Below are positions 54,934 through 62,702 of a DNA stretch of 64,000 nucleotides, in pieces. The position numbers were made by a program, and so were the translations under genes. Origin of the DNA: Deltaproteobacteria bacterium (GTDB lineage: Bacteria; Desulfobacterota; Binatia; Binatales; Binataceae); assembly GCA_021780225.1 (NCBI GenBank), contig JAJXZF010000078.1, positions 1-64,000 on the forward strand, in the 5' to 3' direction. The stretch's first letter is position 1. Each line of letters opens with the position of its first letter. The notes below the pieces were generated by a model, which did no database searches, had not been told where the DNA came from, and saw nothing but the letters and a program-made list of their open reading frames with translations.

Positions 54934-55310
54934 TGAGCGCGGCCAAATGCACGGGCGGAGCGGCTTATTGCGAGTAGAAACGCGGACTAGTAGTTAATTT
55001 GTCGATCTTCGCTGACGAAAAACTCAGACGGCATTAATCGCTCCGGCTTGAAATACCGTAGTTGCATTCGCACGGAAAGTTTGCGAGCGCGCGACTCCAT
55101 CAGTGGAGGCCATCGTTTATCGCCCCGGCGCGGCTCAAGCGTTCATCCGGATTTTTTCCAGATCCTCGCGCAGCGCCGAGCGCACTTCCGCGCCGACCTG
55201 CCTCACCAGATTCGGCCTTCGGATCCTGTTATCATGCTCAACAGCCCCCGCTGATTTGGCAAAGTTTGCCATTATTGATATTCTGCACATGACTTCAAGA
55301 GATAGCCGCC
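54934..55310. other. intergenic region ahead of the ParD/ParE pair
   Basis: About 377 bases without a convincing gene. A short reverse open frame of about 50 codons (55135-55290) ends in RSALREDLEKIRMNA but overlaps the ParD promoter region; it is more likely chance or a remnant. The right end carries the palindromic promoter at 55256-55284. Confidence 0.45.
55256..55284 (+). promoter_or_regulatory. ParD/ParE promoter with palindromic operator
   Basis: TTGGCA (55256-55261), 17-base spacer, then TATTCT (55279-55284) forms a sigma70-like promoter about 27 bases before the antitoxin start. The perfect inverted repeat GGCAAAGTTTGCC (55258-55270) overlaps the -35 box, as expected for autoregulation by the ribbon-helix-helix antitoxin. 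Confidence 0.6.
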
Positions 55311-55592
55311 ATGCCGACCCGCAACGTCAGCCTGACCGCCGAGCAGGACGCCTTTGTCGAAAAGGTCGTGAAAGCCGGCGAATACCAGAACGCCAGCGAA
55401 GCGATTCGCGACGCGCTGCGCGTGCTTCAGCAAAAACGGCGCGAAGACGCGCTCAAGCTCAAGGCTCTGCGCGCGCAGGTCAAGGCCGGCCTTGAGGCGC
55501 TCGAACGCGGCGATTTCGTGGAAGTCGCCGACGCGGATCTCGATTCATATCTTGAAACTTTAACCGCAACGCACACCCGAAACGCATCCTGA
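55311..55592 (+). CDS. parD: ParD-like antitoxin (ribbon-helix-helix)
   Basis: A 93-residue antitoxin. The N-terminus is a ribbon-helix-helix DNA-binding domain (TRNVSLTAEQDAFVEKVVKAGEYQNASEAIRDALRVLQ), the C-terminus a charged helix that should bind the toxin (LKALRAQVKAGLEALERGDFVEV). It is followed after 4 bases by the toxin gene. It is expected to neutralise ParE and to repress the shared promoter through the palindrome upstream. Confidence 0.9.
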   Translation: MPTRNVSLTAEQDAFVEKVVKAGEYQNASEAIRDALRVLQQKRREDALKLKALRAQVKAGLEALERGDFVEVADADLDSYLETLTATHTRNAS

Positions 55593-55596
55593 TCGC

Positions 55597-55962
55597 ATGG
55601 CGCGATTTCGGCTGTCGCGGCCAGCGCGAGCGGATATCGCCAACATTCTGACCGCCAGCGAAGAGCGCTGGGGAACCACGGGACGGCTTCGTTATGCCGC
55701 GCTACTAGCCGGAGCGATTCGTTTCATCGCCTCCCATCCCGAAGACGCGACGACACGCGCGCGCCGAGAGTTGGCCGCGGGTCTTCGCAGCCTCCATCTG
55801 CGCCACGCACGGCGCTGGGGTCCAAGACCCGTCGTGGAAAGGCCCGTGCACGTTCTCTACTACCGCGCGGTTGCCACGGATTTGATCGAGATAGTGCGCG
55901 TGCTCCACGAGCGGATGGAGCCCGGCCGCCATTTAGGCGTAGACCCACCGGACGAGCGGTGA
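55597..55962 (+). CDS. parE: ParE/RelE-family toxin
   Basis: A 121-residue toxin of the ParE group. Family pattern: RFRLSRPARADIANILTASEERWG, then LRYAALLAGAIRFIASHPE, VHVLYYRAVATDLIEIVRVLHERME. ParE proteins typically inhibit DNA gyrase. Slightly longer than usual because of a C-terminal tail. It forms a type II toxin-antitoxin pair with the upstream gene. No other mobile-element gene borders it. Confidence 0.88.
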   Translation: MARFRLSRPARADIANILTASEERWGTTGRLRYAALLAGAIRFIASHPEDATTRARRELAAGLRSLHLRHARRWGPRPVVERPVHVLYYRAVATDLIEIVRVLHERMEPGRHLGVDPPDER

Positions 55963-56066
55963 TGCTTTCGCGAACGGCGGCGGCGATTGCATGTGGGCGC
56001 CGAGTTCGCTAGCTCTCACCCCAAACGCGGCCGCATCGACAGGCGGCCAAGCGACGGAGCCGCATC

Positions 56067-56873
56067 ATGCCAGCTTTGCTGTTCGAGGTCCGCGACCATA
56101 TCGCCTATCTCACCGTCAACCGTCCCGAAGTCCATAACGCGCTCAATCCCGAAGTGATGGTGCGGATGGCCGAGGCGTGGCGGCGCGTCAACGAGGACGA
56201 CGAAATCCGCGCCGCGATCGTCACCGGCGCGGGCGACAAATCCTTCTCGGCCGGAGCCGACCTCGGCAAGCTGATCCCGCTCTTCACCGGCGCGCGCAAG
56301 CCCGAGGACGAGTGGGACCAGAAGCTCTTCGCCGACCGCAGGCTCGGCGACCAGGCGCTGCTGCGCAAATTCGACGTCGACAAGCCGATTATCGCCGCCG
56401 TCAACGGCTCCTGTATCGCCGGAGGGTTCGAGCTGATGCAGGCGTGCGATCTGCGCGTGGTCGCCGAACACGCGCGCTTCGGCCTGCAAGAGGTCAAATG
56501 GGCGATCGTGCCGGCCGGCGGTTCTCTCGTCCGGCTGCAGCGGCAGATGCCCTACTGCAAGGCGATGGAAATCCTGCTGACCGGAAATCTGATCGACGCG
56601 GCCGAGGCCTACCGGCTGGGACTGGTTAACTACGTCATGCCGGCCGGCCAGGTGATGGCGAAGGCGGAGGAGCTGGCCGCGACGATCGCGGCCAACGGCC
56701 CGCTCGCCGTCAAGGCGATCAAGCAGGGCGTGCGCCGCGCCGTCGGCCATCCCTACGAGGAAGGCTTCTCGATCGAAAACGAGGTCACGCGCCCGGTGAT
56801 GAAATCCCGCGACGCGCAGGAAGGGCCGCGCGCCTTCATGGAAAAGCGCAAACCGCATTACCAGGGCCGCTGA
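56067..56873 (+). CDS. enoyl-CoA hydratase/isomerase (crotonase) family
   Basis: A 268-residue intact crotonase. It starts MPALLFEVRDHIAYLTVNRPEVHNALN; oxyanion and CoA region FSAGADLGKL; AAVNGSCIAGGFELMQACDLR with the first catalytic Glu; and FGLQEVKWAIVPAGGS with the second. Both Glu residues of a hydratase are kept. It ends GPRAFMEKRKPHYQGR. It adds water to 2-enoyl-CoA in acyl-CoA breakdown. A close paralogue lies broken at 60423-60792. A rhodanese gene follows by 38 bases. Confidence 0.93.
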   Translation: MPALLFEVRDHIAYLTVNRPEVHNALNPEVMVRMAEAWRRVNEDDEIRAAIVTGAGDKSFSAGADLGKLIPLFTGARKPEDEWDQKLFADRRLGDQALLRKFDVDKPIIAAVNGSCIAGGFELMQACDLRVVAEHARFGLQEVKWAIVPAGGSLVRLQRQMPYCKAMEILLTGNLIDAAEAYRLGLVNYVMPAGQVMAKAEELAATIAANGPLAVKAIKQGVRRAVGHPYEEGFSIENEVTRPVMKSRDAQEGPRAFMEKRKPHYQGR

Positions 56874-56911
56874 ACCATAATCCGCATCGCATCCGAACGA
56901 AGGAATTCGCC

Positions 56912-57322
56912 ATGCCGCCGAAATTGAAAAAGGGCGTAAAAGAACTGGTCGCCGAAGCCAGCGCGCAAATCGAAACCGTCAGCGCCGAACAGGCGATCGC
57001 GATGAAGGACGATCCCGGCGTGATGCTGGTCGATATCCGCGATATCCGCGAGCTGCAACGCGACGGCCGCGTGCCGGGCGCCTATCATGCGCCGCGCGGG
57101 ATGCTCGAGTTTTGGGTCGATCCCGAAAGCCCCTATTACAAGGAAGCCTTCGGCGCCGGCAAAAAGCTGGTGATCTTTTGCGCGGGCGGCGGACGTTCGG
57201 CGCTCGCCGCGCTCGTGCTCAAGGACATGGGCGTCGCTCCGGTCTGCCATATCGGCGCCGGGTTTCGGGGATGGAAGGCGGCGGGCGGTCTGGTTGAGAC
57301 GATGCCGTCGCGCAAGGAATAG
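56912..57322 (+). CDS. rhodanese-like protein
   Basis: A 136-residue single-domain sulfurtransferase. LVDIRDIRELQRDGRVPGAYHAP is the classic rhodanese strand-helix, and the active loop is VIFCAGGGRSALAA with the catalytic Cys and Arg (CxxxxR). An N-terminal helix of about 35 residues precedes the domain. It is cytosolic and may move sulfane sulfur. It lies just after the intact crotonase and is probably cotranscribed with it. Confidence 0.9.
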   Translation: MPPKLKKGVKELVAEASAQIETVSAEQAIAMKDDPGVMLVDIRDIRELQRDGRVPGAYHAPRGMLEFWVDPESPYYKEAFGAGKKLVIFCAGGGRSALAALVLKDMGVAPVCHIGAGFRGWKAAGGLVETMPSRKE

Positions 57323-57408
57323 GGTTGACGCGAGAGCCGTCGCGGGACGGCGCCTGGCGTTCCAGCCTGTCATGCCGGGAGTCGCGCCAAGCCTCCGTCC
57401 GCAATGGA

Positions 57409-57431
57409 TTCGCGGGTCAAGCCCGCGAATG
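57409..57431. repeat. short dispersed inverted repeat
   Basis: ATTCGCGGG TCAAG CCCGCGAAT is a perfect 9-bp hairpin inside TGGATTCGCGGGTCAAGCCC and onward to GAATGACG, a form very like the palindromic intergenic units spread through many alphaproteobacterial genomes. Confidence 0.55.
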
Positions 57432-57533
57432 ACGCAGAAGAGTCTGACCGGACTCGATCCGGGCATCCATGTACATGCCGGGACACGCTCGGGCGCCATC
57501 TGGCGCCACGGGCGCGATCGCGCCGCGACATGG

Positions 57534-58355
57534 TCAAAAAAGCCAGCCGATCGTGCCTTTTTCGAACGTGCCGTGCTGATTCGTCGTGATTCCGAAGCCG
57601 ACGCCAAAATTGAACTCAAGTTGCGGCATCAGGTAGAGGTTGACGGCGGGAACGATAAACTGCTGCTGTTCCGGCCAGATATACGGTTCTTTGACCGCTC
57701 CTATATCGCCGAAATATTCCAACGACGGCTCAAACCACTTGGTCAGCAGATAGCTTATCTGACCCATCGGCTCCAATGAGATTCCCGCCCGCGTTCCCGG
57801 CCCGCTGAACTGCTTTTCGAAGGAGAAATTGGCTATCGCGGTCAAACGCCGCCAATGAGTTTCGACAATCGGCATGAACTCGATATTGAACGGATCCGGT
57901 ACGGCCGCGCGGCGCATGTACTGCAGCTCGATATTCGCGCCGAATTGGACCGGCCAATCCTCGGTCTGCGGGATGCCGAAATGGACCTTGCTGCGTGCGC
58001 CCGCGTATTCCCATTTGCCCGGCTCGAACATCGCGGTGCAGAGATATTGCCCCACTTCCAGATACGGCAGCAGGCCGTAGGTTAATTCGTAGGTGGCGTG
58101 CGTTTGATAGAGCGGGAGATTTGATTTGGACGCTTCCCCGACCGCCGTGCTGATGTAATTGGAGTGCAATTCGGCCATAAATTGGCCTTCCGGCACGGTA
58201 TCGATCGAATAAATCTGAATTTCGTAGAAGTCGGTCGCATTTGCGACGCGCGGCATAACCAGAACCGCCAGCAGCAAACAAACGCCAAGCGCCAGAACGG
58301 AAAATCGATCCCGGCCAGCGGCGCCGGATCGGCGCCCTGCGGCGCCTCGCGCCAC
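57534..58355 (-). CDS. outer-membrane beta-barrel protein
   Basis: A 273-residue secreted protein. A GTG at 58355, four bases after the TetR stop and preceded by AGG, is the likeliest start; the frame is open a little further. The signal core is LALGVCLLLAVLVMPRVANA|TDF. The mature chain has many alternating aromatic beta strands (FYEIQIYSIDTV, ATYELTYGLLPYLEVGQY, GANIELQYMRR) and a final strand ending FEKGTIGWLF with the terminal Phe typical of outer-membrane proteins. Its placement with TetR and diiron genes suggests a channel for a hydrophobic substrate. Confidence 0.75.
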   Translation of the reverse strand: MARGAAGRRSGAAGRDRFSVLALGVCLLLAVLVMPRVANATDFYEIQIYSIDTVPEGQFMAELHSNYISTAVGEASKSNLPLYQTHATYELTYGLLPYLEVGQYLCTAMFEPGKWEYAGARSKVHFGIPQTEDWPVQFGANIELQYMRRAAVPDPFNIEFMPIVETHWRRLTAIANFSFEKQFSGPGTRAGISLEPMGQISYLLTKWFEPSLEYFGDIGAVKEPYIWPEQQQFIVPAVNLYLMPQLEFNFGVGFGITTNQHGTFEKGTIGWLF

Positions 58356-58359
58356 GGCG

Positions 58360-58956
58360 TCAGGCCTGCAATGGTCTCCGGAGGATACCGACAAAATGGC
58401 GCGCTACAACTTCCGGCGAATCGCCGCCTGAATGATACCAGACCTGCGACCAGTTTAGCGCACCGAACAAAAGCAGGCGAAGATAATGACGATCGACATC
58501 GGGCGGCAGCGGCAAATCCTCGATCAAACGCCGGAACCGCATCTCGTAATCCTGGCGAAGCTCGCGAATCCGTCCCGCAAAGGCGCCGGCCTCTTGCGGA
58601 CGCGTGCGAATCATCGCCTGCGAATAATCGCGATGGGCGATCAGCGCGCGCAAATGCGCCGCGCAGGCAGCCTCCAGCCGCTTCCACGGCTCGGCGGCGT
58701 TCGCAACGGCCACATCGACAGCGTCGGCGATTCGGCGCTCGCCCTCCTCATAGACGGCCAGCAGCATCTCTTCCTTGGATTCGAAGTGATAATAAATCGA
58801 ACCCGAGAGCATCCCGACCGTCTTTGCGATATCCCGCATCGACGTGGCGTGAAAGCCGCGTTCACTGAACAGTTGCGCCGCCGCGTCAAGCAGTTGGGCG
58901 CGGCGATTGTCTTGCCGCGGCGCGCGCAGCGGCGCTGGCGAGGAACTCACGGGCAT
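58360..58956 (-). CDS. TetR family transcriptional regulator
   Basis: A 198-residue repressor. The N-terminal helix-turn-helix is standard: RRAQLLDAAAQLFSERGFHATSMRDIAKTVGMLSGSIYYHF, then a ligand-binding helical domain (YEEGERRIADAVDVAVANA onward). Only 52 bases separate it from the upstream diiron gene and 4 bases from the outer-membrane gene, so it probably controls this three-gene unit, likely through the palindrome-like site near 60134-60147. The inducer is unknown, possibly an acyl-CoA. Confidence 0.9.
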   Translation of the reverse strand: MPVSSSPAPLRAPRQDNRRAQLLDAAAQLFSERGFHATSMRDIAKTVGMLSGSIYYHFESKEEMLLAVYEEGERRIADAVDVAVANAAEPWKRLEAACAAHLRALIAHRDYSQAMIRTRPQEAGAFAGRIRELRQDYEMRFRRLIEDLPLPPDVDRHYLRLLLFGALNWSQVWYHSGGDSPEVVARHFVGILRRPLQA

Positions 58957-59008
58957 CGGTCAACCTTCTTCCTTCCGGCCGGCCGATCCCGCGAGATTGC
59001 GCTCGCGA

Positions 59009-60022
59009 TCAGACGCCGGGCTGCGACTCCAGAGTGGCCGCTCGTCCATCAATTGTGGGGTCGATTCCCAATTTCCGCAAGTTCTCCGCCGTGCGCGGAG
59101 TCATCAGGCCGACCTTCTTCATATTCGATACGACCTGCGTGTACATCTCGCGCCGGAAAATCTGGCGGAAAAATATGTAATCGTTGCTCTTGGCGCTCTC
59201 GACCCGGATTTTCTGAATCTGATCGATTTCGCCCTTGCTGAAACCAACCTTCTCGAAGGCTTCGCGCGGGAACTGGCCGCGCAACACCAGCCGGCACGCT
59301 TCCGCGACGAAATCCTCAAGCTCGCTCATCTCCGACGGCGACAGGCTCGCGACCATGTCGGGCAGTCCGATCACCGAAAAACCCATGTGCCGGGATTCGT
59401 CCTGCAGCACCCGCTTGCTGATCGATTGCAGCACCGGATCCTGCGCCGTTTCCGCCAGCATCCGGAACAGCCCCACCGCGAAGGTCTCGGCAATCAACTG
59501 CAACCCCGCGGTCTTGAGGAACCATTTGCCCTGTCCGAGCAGATAATCGAACAGATGCTTCAAGTTGTGGTTCATCGGATAGACGCGGCCGCCGCATTTA
59601 TCGAGCAGATAGCGGCTCAGGACCTCGGCATGCCGCGCTTCGTCGACAACCTGGGTCGATTGGAAAAACTTGGCGTCGTTGGTCGGCACCATATCGACCA
59701 ACTGGCTGCACGCGAGCATCGCGCCCTCTTCGCCATGAAGGAGCTGCGAAATCCGCCAGCAGGAAAATTCCACGTTCAGCTCGCGGCGGGTTTTTTCGTC
59801 CAGCTTGTTCCAAAACTCGCTGCCGTAGCCGTCGATAAGGCCGTCGGCGAAAATTCCCTTGTCCAGATCCACCGGCTGCGACCAATCGATATCGCGCGAA
59901 GCGTTCCACTGGTCGCGCTTCGCGTTTTCGTAAAGCCGCCGCATATCGGGGGCAAGCACGCCGTACTCCCGCTGATAGAGAGTCTCGTATTCGCTTTGAA
60001 TGCGATGTTCAGTTTCAGTCAT
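59009..60022 (-). CDS. ferritin-like diiron protein (oxygenase-like)
   Basis: A 337-residue helical protein with a complete ferritin-type diiron set: Glu98/99 in LLHGEEGAML, E128xxH131 in VVDEARHAEVL, Glu179 in QLIAETFAVGLF, and E209xxH212 in LQDESRHMGFS. This is the pattern of R2-like, AurF-like and acyl-acting diiron oxygenases. It has no signal peptide. It starts a three-gene unit with TetR and an outer-membrane protein and has a sigma70-type promoter at 60099-60128. Probable role: oxygenation of a hydrophobic substrate. The precise subfamily is unclear to me. Confidence 0.82.
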   Translation of the reverse strand: MTETEHRIQSEYETLYQREYGVLAPDMRRLYENAKRDQWNASRDIDWSQPVDLDKGIFADGLIDGYGSEFWNKLDEKTRRELNVEFSCWRISQLLHGEEGAMLACSQLVDMVPTNDAKFFQSTQVVDEARHAEVLSRYLLDKCGGRVYPMNHNLKHLFDYLLGQGKWFLKTAGLQLIAETFAVGLFRMLAETAQDPVLQSISKRVLQDESRHMGFSVIGLPDMVASLSPSEMSELEDFVAEACRLVLRGQFPREAFEKVGFSKGEIDQIQKIRVESAKSNDYIFFRQIFRREMYTQVVSNMKKVGLMTPRTAENLRKLGIDPTIDGRAATLESQPGV

Positions 60023-60098
60023 TGAGGCCTCCGCGAAATCTGGTCGTCACCCACCGGGTTGGCGCGTTTTGCAAACGTCAATACCAAACGCTTGCTTG

Positions 60099-60128
60099 CT
60101 TATACTGAAACATCGTGCTTCCTGTCAA
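60099..60128 (-). promoter_or_regulatory. sigma70-like promoter of the diiron operon
   Basis: On the reverse strand TTGACA (60128-60123), an 18-base spacer and TATAAG (60104-60099) lie about 77 bases upstream of the diiron start codon. Confidence 0.65.
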
Positions 60129-60133
60129 GCGGC

Positions 60134-60147
60134 TGAACGCTCATTCA
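60134..60147. promoter_or_regulatory. candidate TetR/FadR-type operator
   Basis: TGAACGCTCATTCA is a near-palindrome (TGAA...TTCA) directly upstream of the -35 box. It recalls the TGAATGA..TCATTCA sites of TetR-family acyl-CoA regulators. Confidence 0.4.
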
Positions 60148-60422
60148 TTACTCTCACCGGCGACAAGGTACAACCGCCACTTCGCCGGGGCGCGGCGCCA
60201 CGGCTGATCGCTCTCATCGACCCGTCGCGCATCTGGATGATAATTTCGGCCGGCGCGCGATTGTACGACGCAGATCTTGTGGTTCGTTCGCTGAAGTCCG
60301 CGCCAAACTTCCGTCGCCCATGCGCCGGCGGTGCAAAAACCGCCGATTCATTCGATTGTCCATCGGCGCGAAGTCTCTCTTAAGATATTGGAGCCACAGA
60401 AATTATCCTCCGAGGTTAGCCG

Positions 60423-60792
60423 ATGCCCGCTCCGCTGTTCGAAATCCGCAATCACATCGCTTATCTCACGCTCAATCGGCCCGAGGTTCACAACACGATC
60501 GACCCCGAATTGATAGTTCAATTGGCCGAAGCCTGGCGACGCCTGGCGGCGAACGATTCCGGCCGCGCAAGTGATGGCGAAGGCCGAAGAATTGGCGGAA
60601 AAGATCGCCGCCAACGGCCCACTCGCCGTGCGCGCAATCAAGCAAGGCGTCGGAAGAGTATCGGGACGCCCGCTGGAGGATGGCTTCAAGATTGAGAGCG
60701 AGCTCGCGCGCGGAGTGTTTTCCTCGGATGACGCCAGGAAAGGCCCGCGCGCCTTTGTCGAAAAGCGCAAGCCCGACTTCAGGGGAAAGTGA
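60423..60792 (+). pseudogene. crotonase remnant with large internal deletion
   Basis: The first 47 codons (MPAPLFEIRNHIAYLTLNRP...AEAWRRLAANDSG) match the N-terminus of the intact crotonase at 56067, and the last 70 (VMAKAEELAEKIAANGPLAVRAIK...GPRAFVEKRKPDFRGK) match its C-terminus, but about 150 residues between them, including both catalytic Glu residues, are missing. The two halves are also in different frames; the junction is near 60560-60570. The end overlaps the next broken gene (GTGA). Confidence 0.88.
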
Positions 60793-61582
60793 GCGGAAAA
60801 CCCATCGTGAACTATCAAGCCATACTGTACGAGCGGCACGGCGCCGTCGCCAAAATCATCACCAACCGTCCACGTTACAAAAACGCCCAATCGCGCGTGA
60901 TGATCGAGGAGATGGATCATGCGTTCGCCGCGGCCAACGCCGACGAAGACGTGCGCGTGATCGTGCTCGGCGCGGCCGGCGAGAGGTTCTCGTCGGGACA
61001 CGATATCGGCACCCCCGAGGAAAAAGAGGACATGCGGCGCCGCCCATTTCCAAAAGGGGTGCGCGGCGAGTACGCGCTCTCGCGATATCTGTTTCTCGAC
61101 GCCACTTTGCGCTGGCGCAACCTGGACAACCGACGATCGCGCAAGTTCAGGGAATGTGCATCTTTGGCGGCTGGATGTTCGCCGCCGCGATGGACCTGAT
61201 CGTCGCCGCCGACGACGCCATGTTTTTGCCGGCGCTGATGCAGTATTTTTCGATACCGTGGGATCTGCCGCTGCGCAAAGCCAAGGAGGCCGTGTTCCGG
61301 GACCGCTTTATCGGCGCCGAAGAGGCGTGCCGGTTCGGATTCGTCAACTACGTGGTTCCACGCGATCGCCTCGAAGAAGAAACCATGGCGCTCGCCAACG
61401 AGATTGCGGAAAACGATCCCTTCACGCTCAGAATGGCGAAGTTGGCGATGAACTCCGCGCAGGACGAAATGGGCTTCAGCAACTCGATCCGCAACGCTCA
61501 TTCGCAATATTCGCAATATATGGTTCACGGCCTGGACAGCTACACGAAAGACAAGCTGGAAGGCCGAGGTTTCCGAAGGTGA
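60789..61582 (+). pseudogene. crotonase gene with single-base frameshift
   Basis: The start is a GTG overlapping the previous stop, with AGGGG just upstream. The N-terminal half (IVNYQAILYERHGAVAKIITNRP, GERFSSGHDIGTPEEK, FLDATLRWRNLD) is in one frame; after 61129 the family sequence continues one frame over (PTIAQVQGMCIFGGWMFAAAMDLIVAADDA, FVNYVVPRDRLEEE). One base is missing in the GAC-AA-CCG region, where GACAAGCCG is expected. The second part ends at 61582, while a third frame would add MPGVTQALKTRGK to 61623, so a second shift is possible. Originally a roughly 265-residue acyl-CoA enzyme. Confidence 0.82.
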
Positions 61583-61633
61583 TGCCCGGCGTCACGCAGG
61601 CGCTGAAGACCCGCGGCAAGTAGTGCGACTATC

Positions 61634-62032
61634 ATGAACGGAGCGGCGGAAAGCTCGCGCGGCGGATGCCATTGCGGGCGCGTCGCGTTCGAGGTCGCGG
61701 GCCGCCCGGCGCGCGTGGTCGAATGCAACTGCTCGATTTGCGCGAAGAAGGCGTACTTGCATTGGATTGTGCCGAAGGAAGATTTCCAGTTGCTGACGCC
61801 GGCGGAAAATCTCGCGATTTACACCTTCAGCACGGGCGTGGCGCGCCACTATTTCTGTCCGGTATGCGGCGTCGCGCCGTTCTATATCCCGCGCTCCGAC
61901 CCCGACAAAATCGACGTGAACGTTCGCTGTCTTGAAGGGATCGATCTCGATCAGCTCGCGATCGATCGTTTCGACGGCCGCACTTGGGAGAGCGCCATCG
62001 CCGGATGGCGCGCGACACCGGAGCGTGATTGA
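61634..62032 (+). CDS. GFA family (CENP-V/glutathione-dependent formaldehyde-activating-like)
   Basis: A 132-residue zinc protein of the GFA superfamily. Metal ligands are visible: GGCHCGRVAFEV, ECNCSICAKKAYLHW and FCPVCGVAPFYIPR (the expected CxC, CxxC, CxxCG arrangement). Most members have unknown function; a few assist formaldehyde detoxification with glutathione. It lies between broken crotonase genes and ends about 80 bases before a VOC gene. Confidence 0.9.
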   Translation: MNGAAESSRGGCHCGRVAFEVAGRPARVVECNCSICAKKAYLHWIVPKEDFQLLTPAENLAIYTFSTGVARHYFCPVCGVAPFYIPRSDPDKIDVNVRCLEGIDLDQLAIDRFDGRTWESAIAGWRATPERD

Positions 62033-62113
62033 TGACCGGAGTTTAGCGGCGTATGGCGCCGTTGCCTGAGTCACGATCATGATTCGCGCGCTTTACGCGA
62101 AAGGAGACTAAAG

Positions 62114-62539
62114 ATGGCGCGAGGCGGAATCAGTCATATCGCATTGACGGCGCGAGACTTCGACCTCTCCACCGGCTTTTACGATCAAGTGCTCGGTTTC
62201 ATGGGTTTTGAACGCGTCGAAGTTCCCGAGACAACCCAGCAGGCGATGAAAACCCGGCTGCGCGCGTGGGCCAGTCCAAACGGTTCGATCACGTTGCGTC
62301 CGGCGCACGCGGCATCGGCCGGCAAGACTCACGATCGCAACGCGCCCGGCCTGAACCATCTTGCCTTCAACGCCGACAGCCGCGCCGACGTCGACGGTTT
62401 GCACGCGCTGTTGCAGCGGATCGGGGCGAAAATACTCGATGCGCCGGCGCAATACCCTTATTTCGCGGAGTACTACGCGCTCTATTTCGCGGATCCTGAC
62501 GGCGTAAAAATCGAACTCGTCTTCTGGCCCCCGGCGTAG
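62114..62539 (+). CDS. VOC family (glyoxalase-like) protein
   Basis: A 141-residue single VOC unit. Paired beta-alpha-beta modules: ISHIALTARDFDLSTGFYDQVLGFMGF and GLNHLAFNADSRADVDGLHALLQRIGA, with potential metal residues His8 (ISHIAL), the LNHLAF His and the Glu in GVKIELVFWPPA. AAAGGAG precedes the ATG. Possible dioxygenase, isomerase or resistance function; the exact activity is unknown. Confidence 0.88.
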   Translation: MARGGISHIALTARDFDLSTGFYDQVLGFMGFERVEVPETTQQAMKTRLRAWASPNGSITLRPAHAASAGKTHDRNAPGLNHLAFNADSRADVDGLHALLQRIGAKILDAPAQYPYFAEYYALYFADPDGVKIELVFWPPA

Positions 62540-62702
62540 GCGGCGCTTTTTGGAAATCAACCGGCCTCATTCAGAGCGCCGGTTCCCGACCGGATCGCGA
62601 AGTCACATACCGTTGAAGCTGGCTCAGGCAGCGTTAATGCGGCTATGAATTTGGGGCGCAGAGCCGCGACGTTCCAAACCATACGGCTCCGACGGAGAAG
62701 CA

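Larger units (their letters stand above)
60023..60422. other. divergent regulatory region
   Basis: About 400 bases between the diiron gene and the broken crotonase. It carries the promoter and palindrome listed separately and a 5+5 inverted repeat CGTTT-TGC-AAACG at 60065-60077 in the leader of the diiron gene. No gene seen. Confidence 0.5.

Noticed and set aside
55135-55290. Small reverse-strand gene of about 50 codons before ParD
   Set aside because: It would start inside the ParD promoter and lacks a ribosome site; likely chance, although the tail looks helical.
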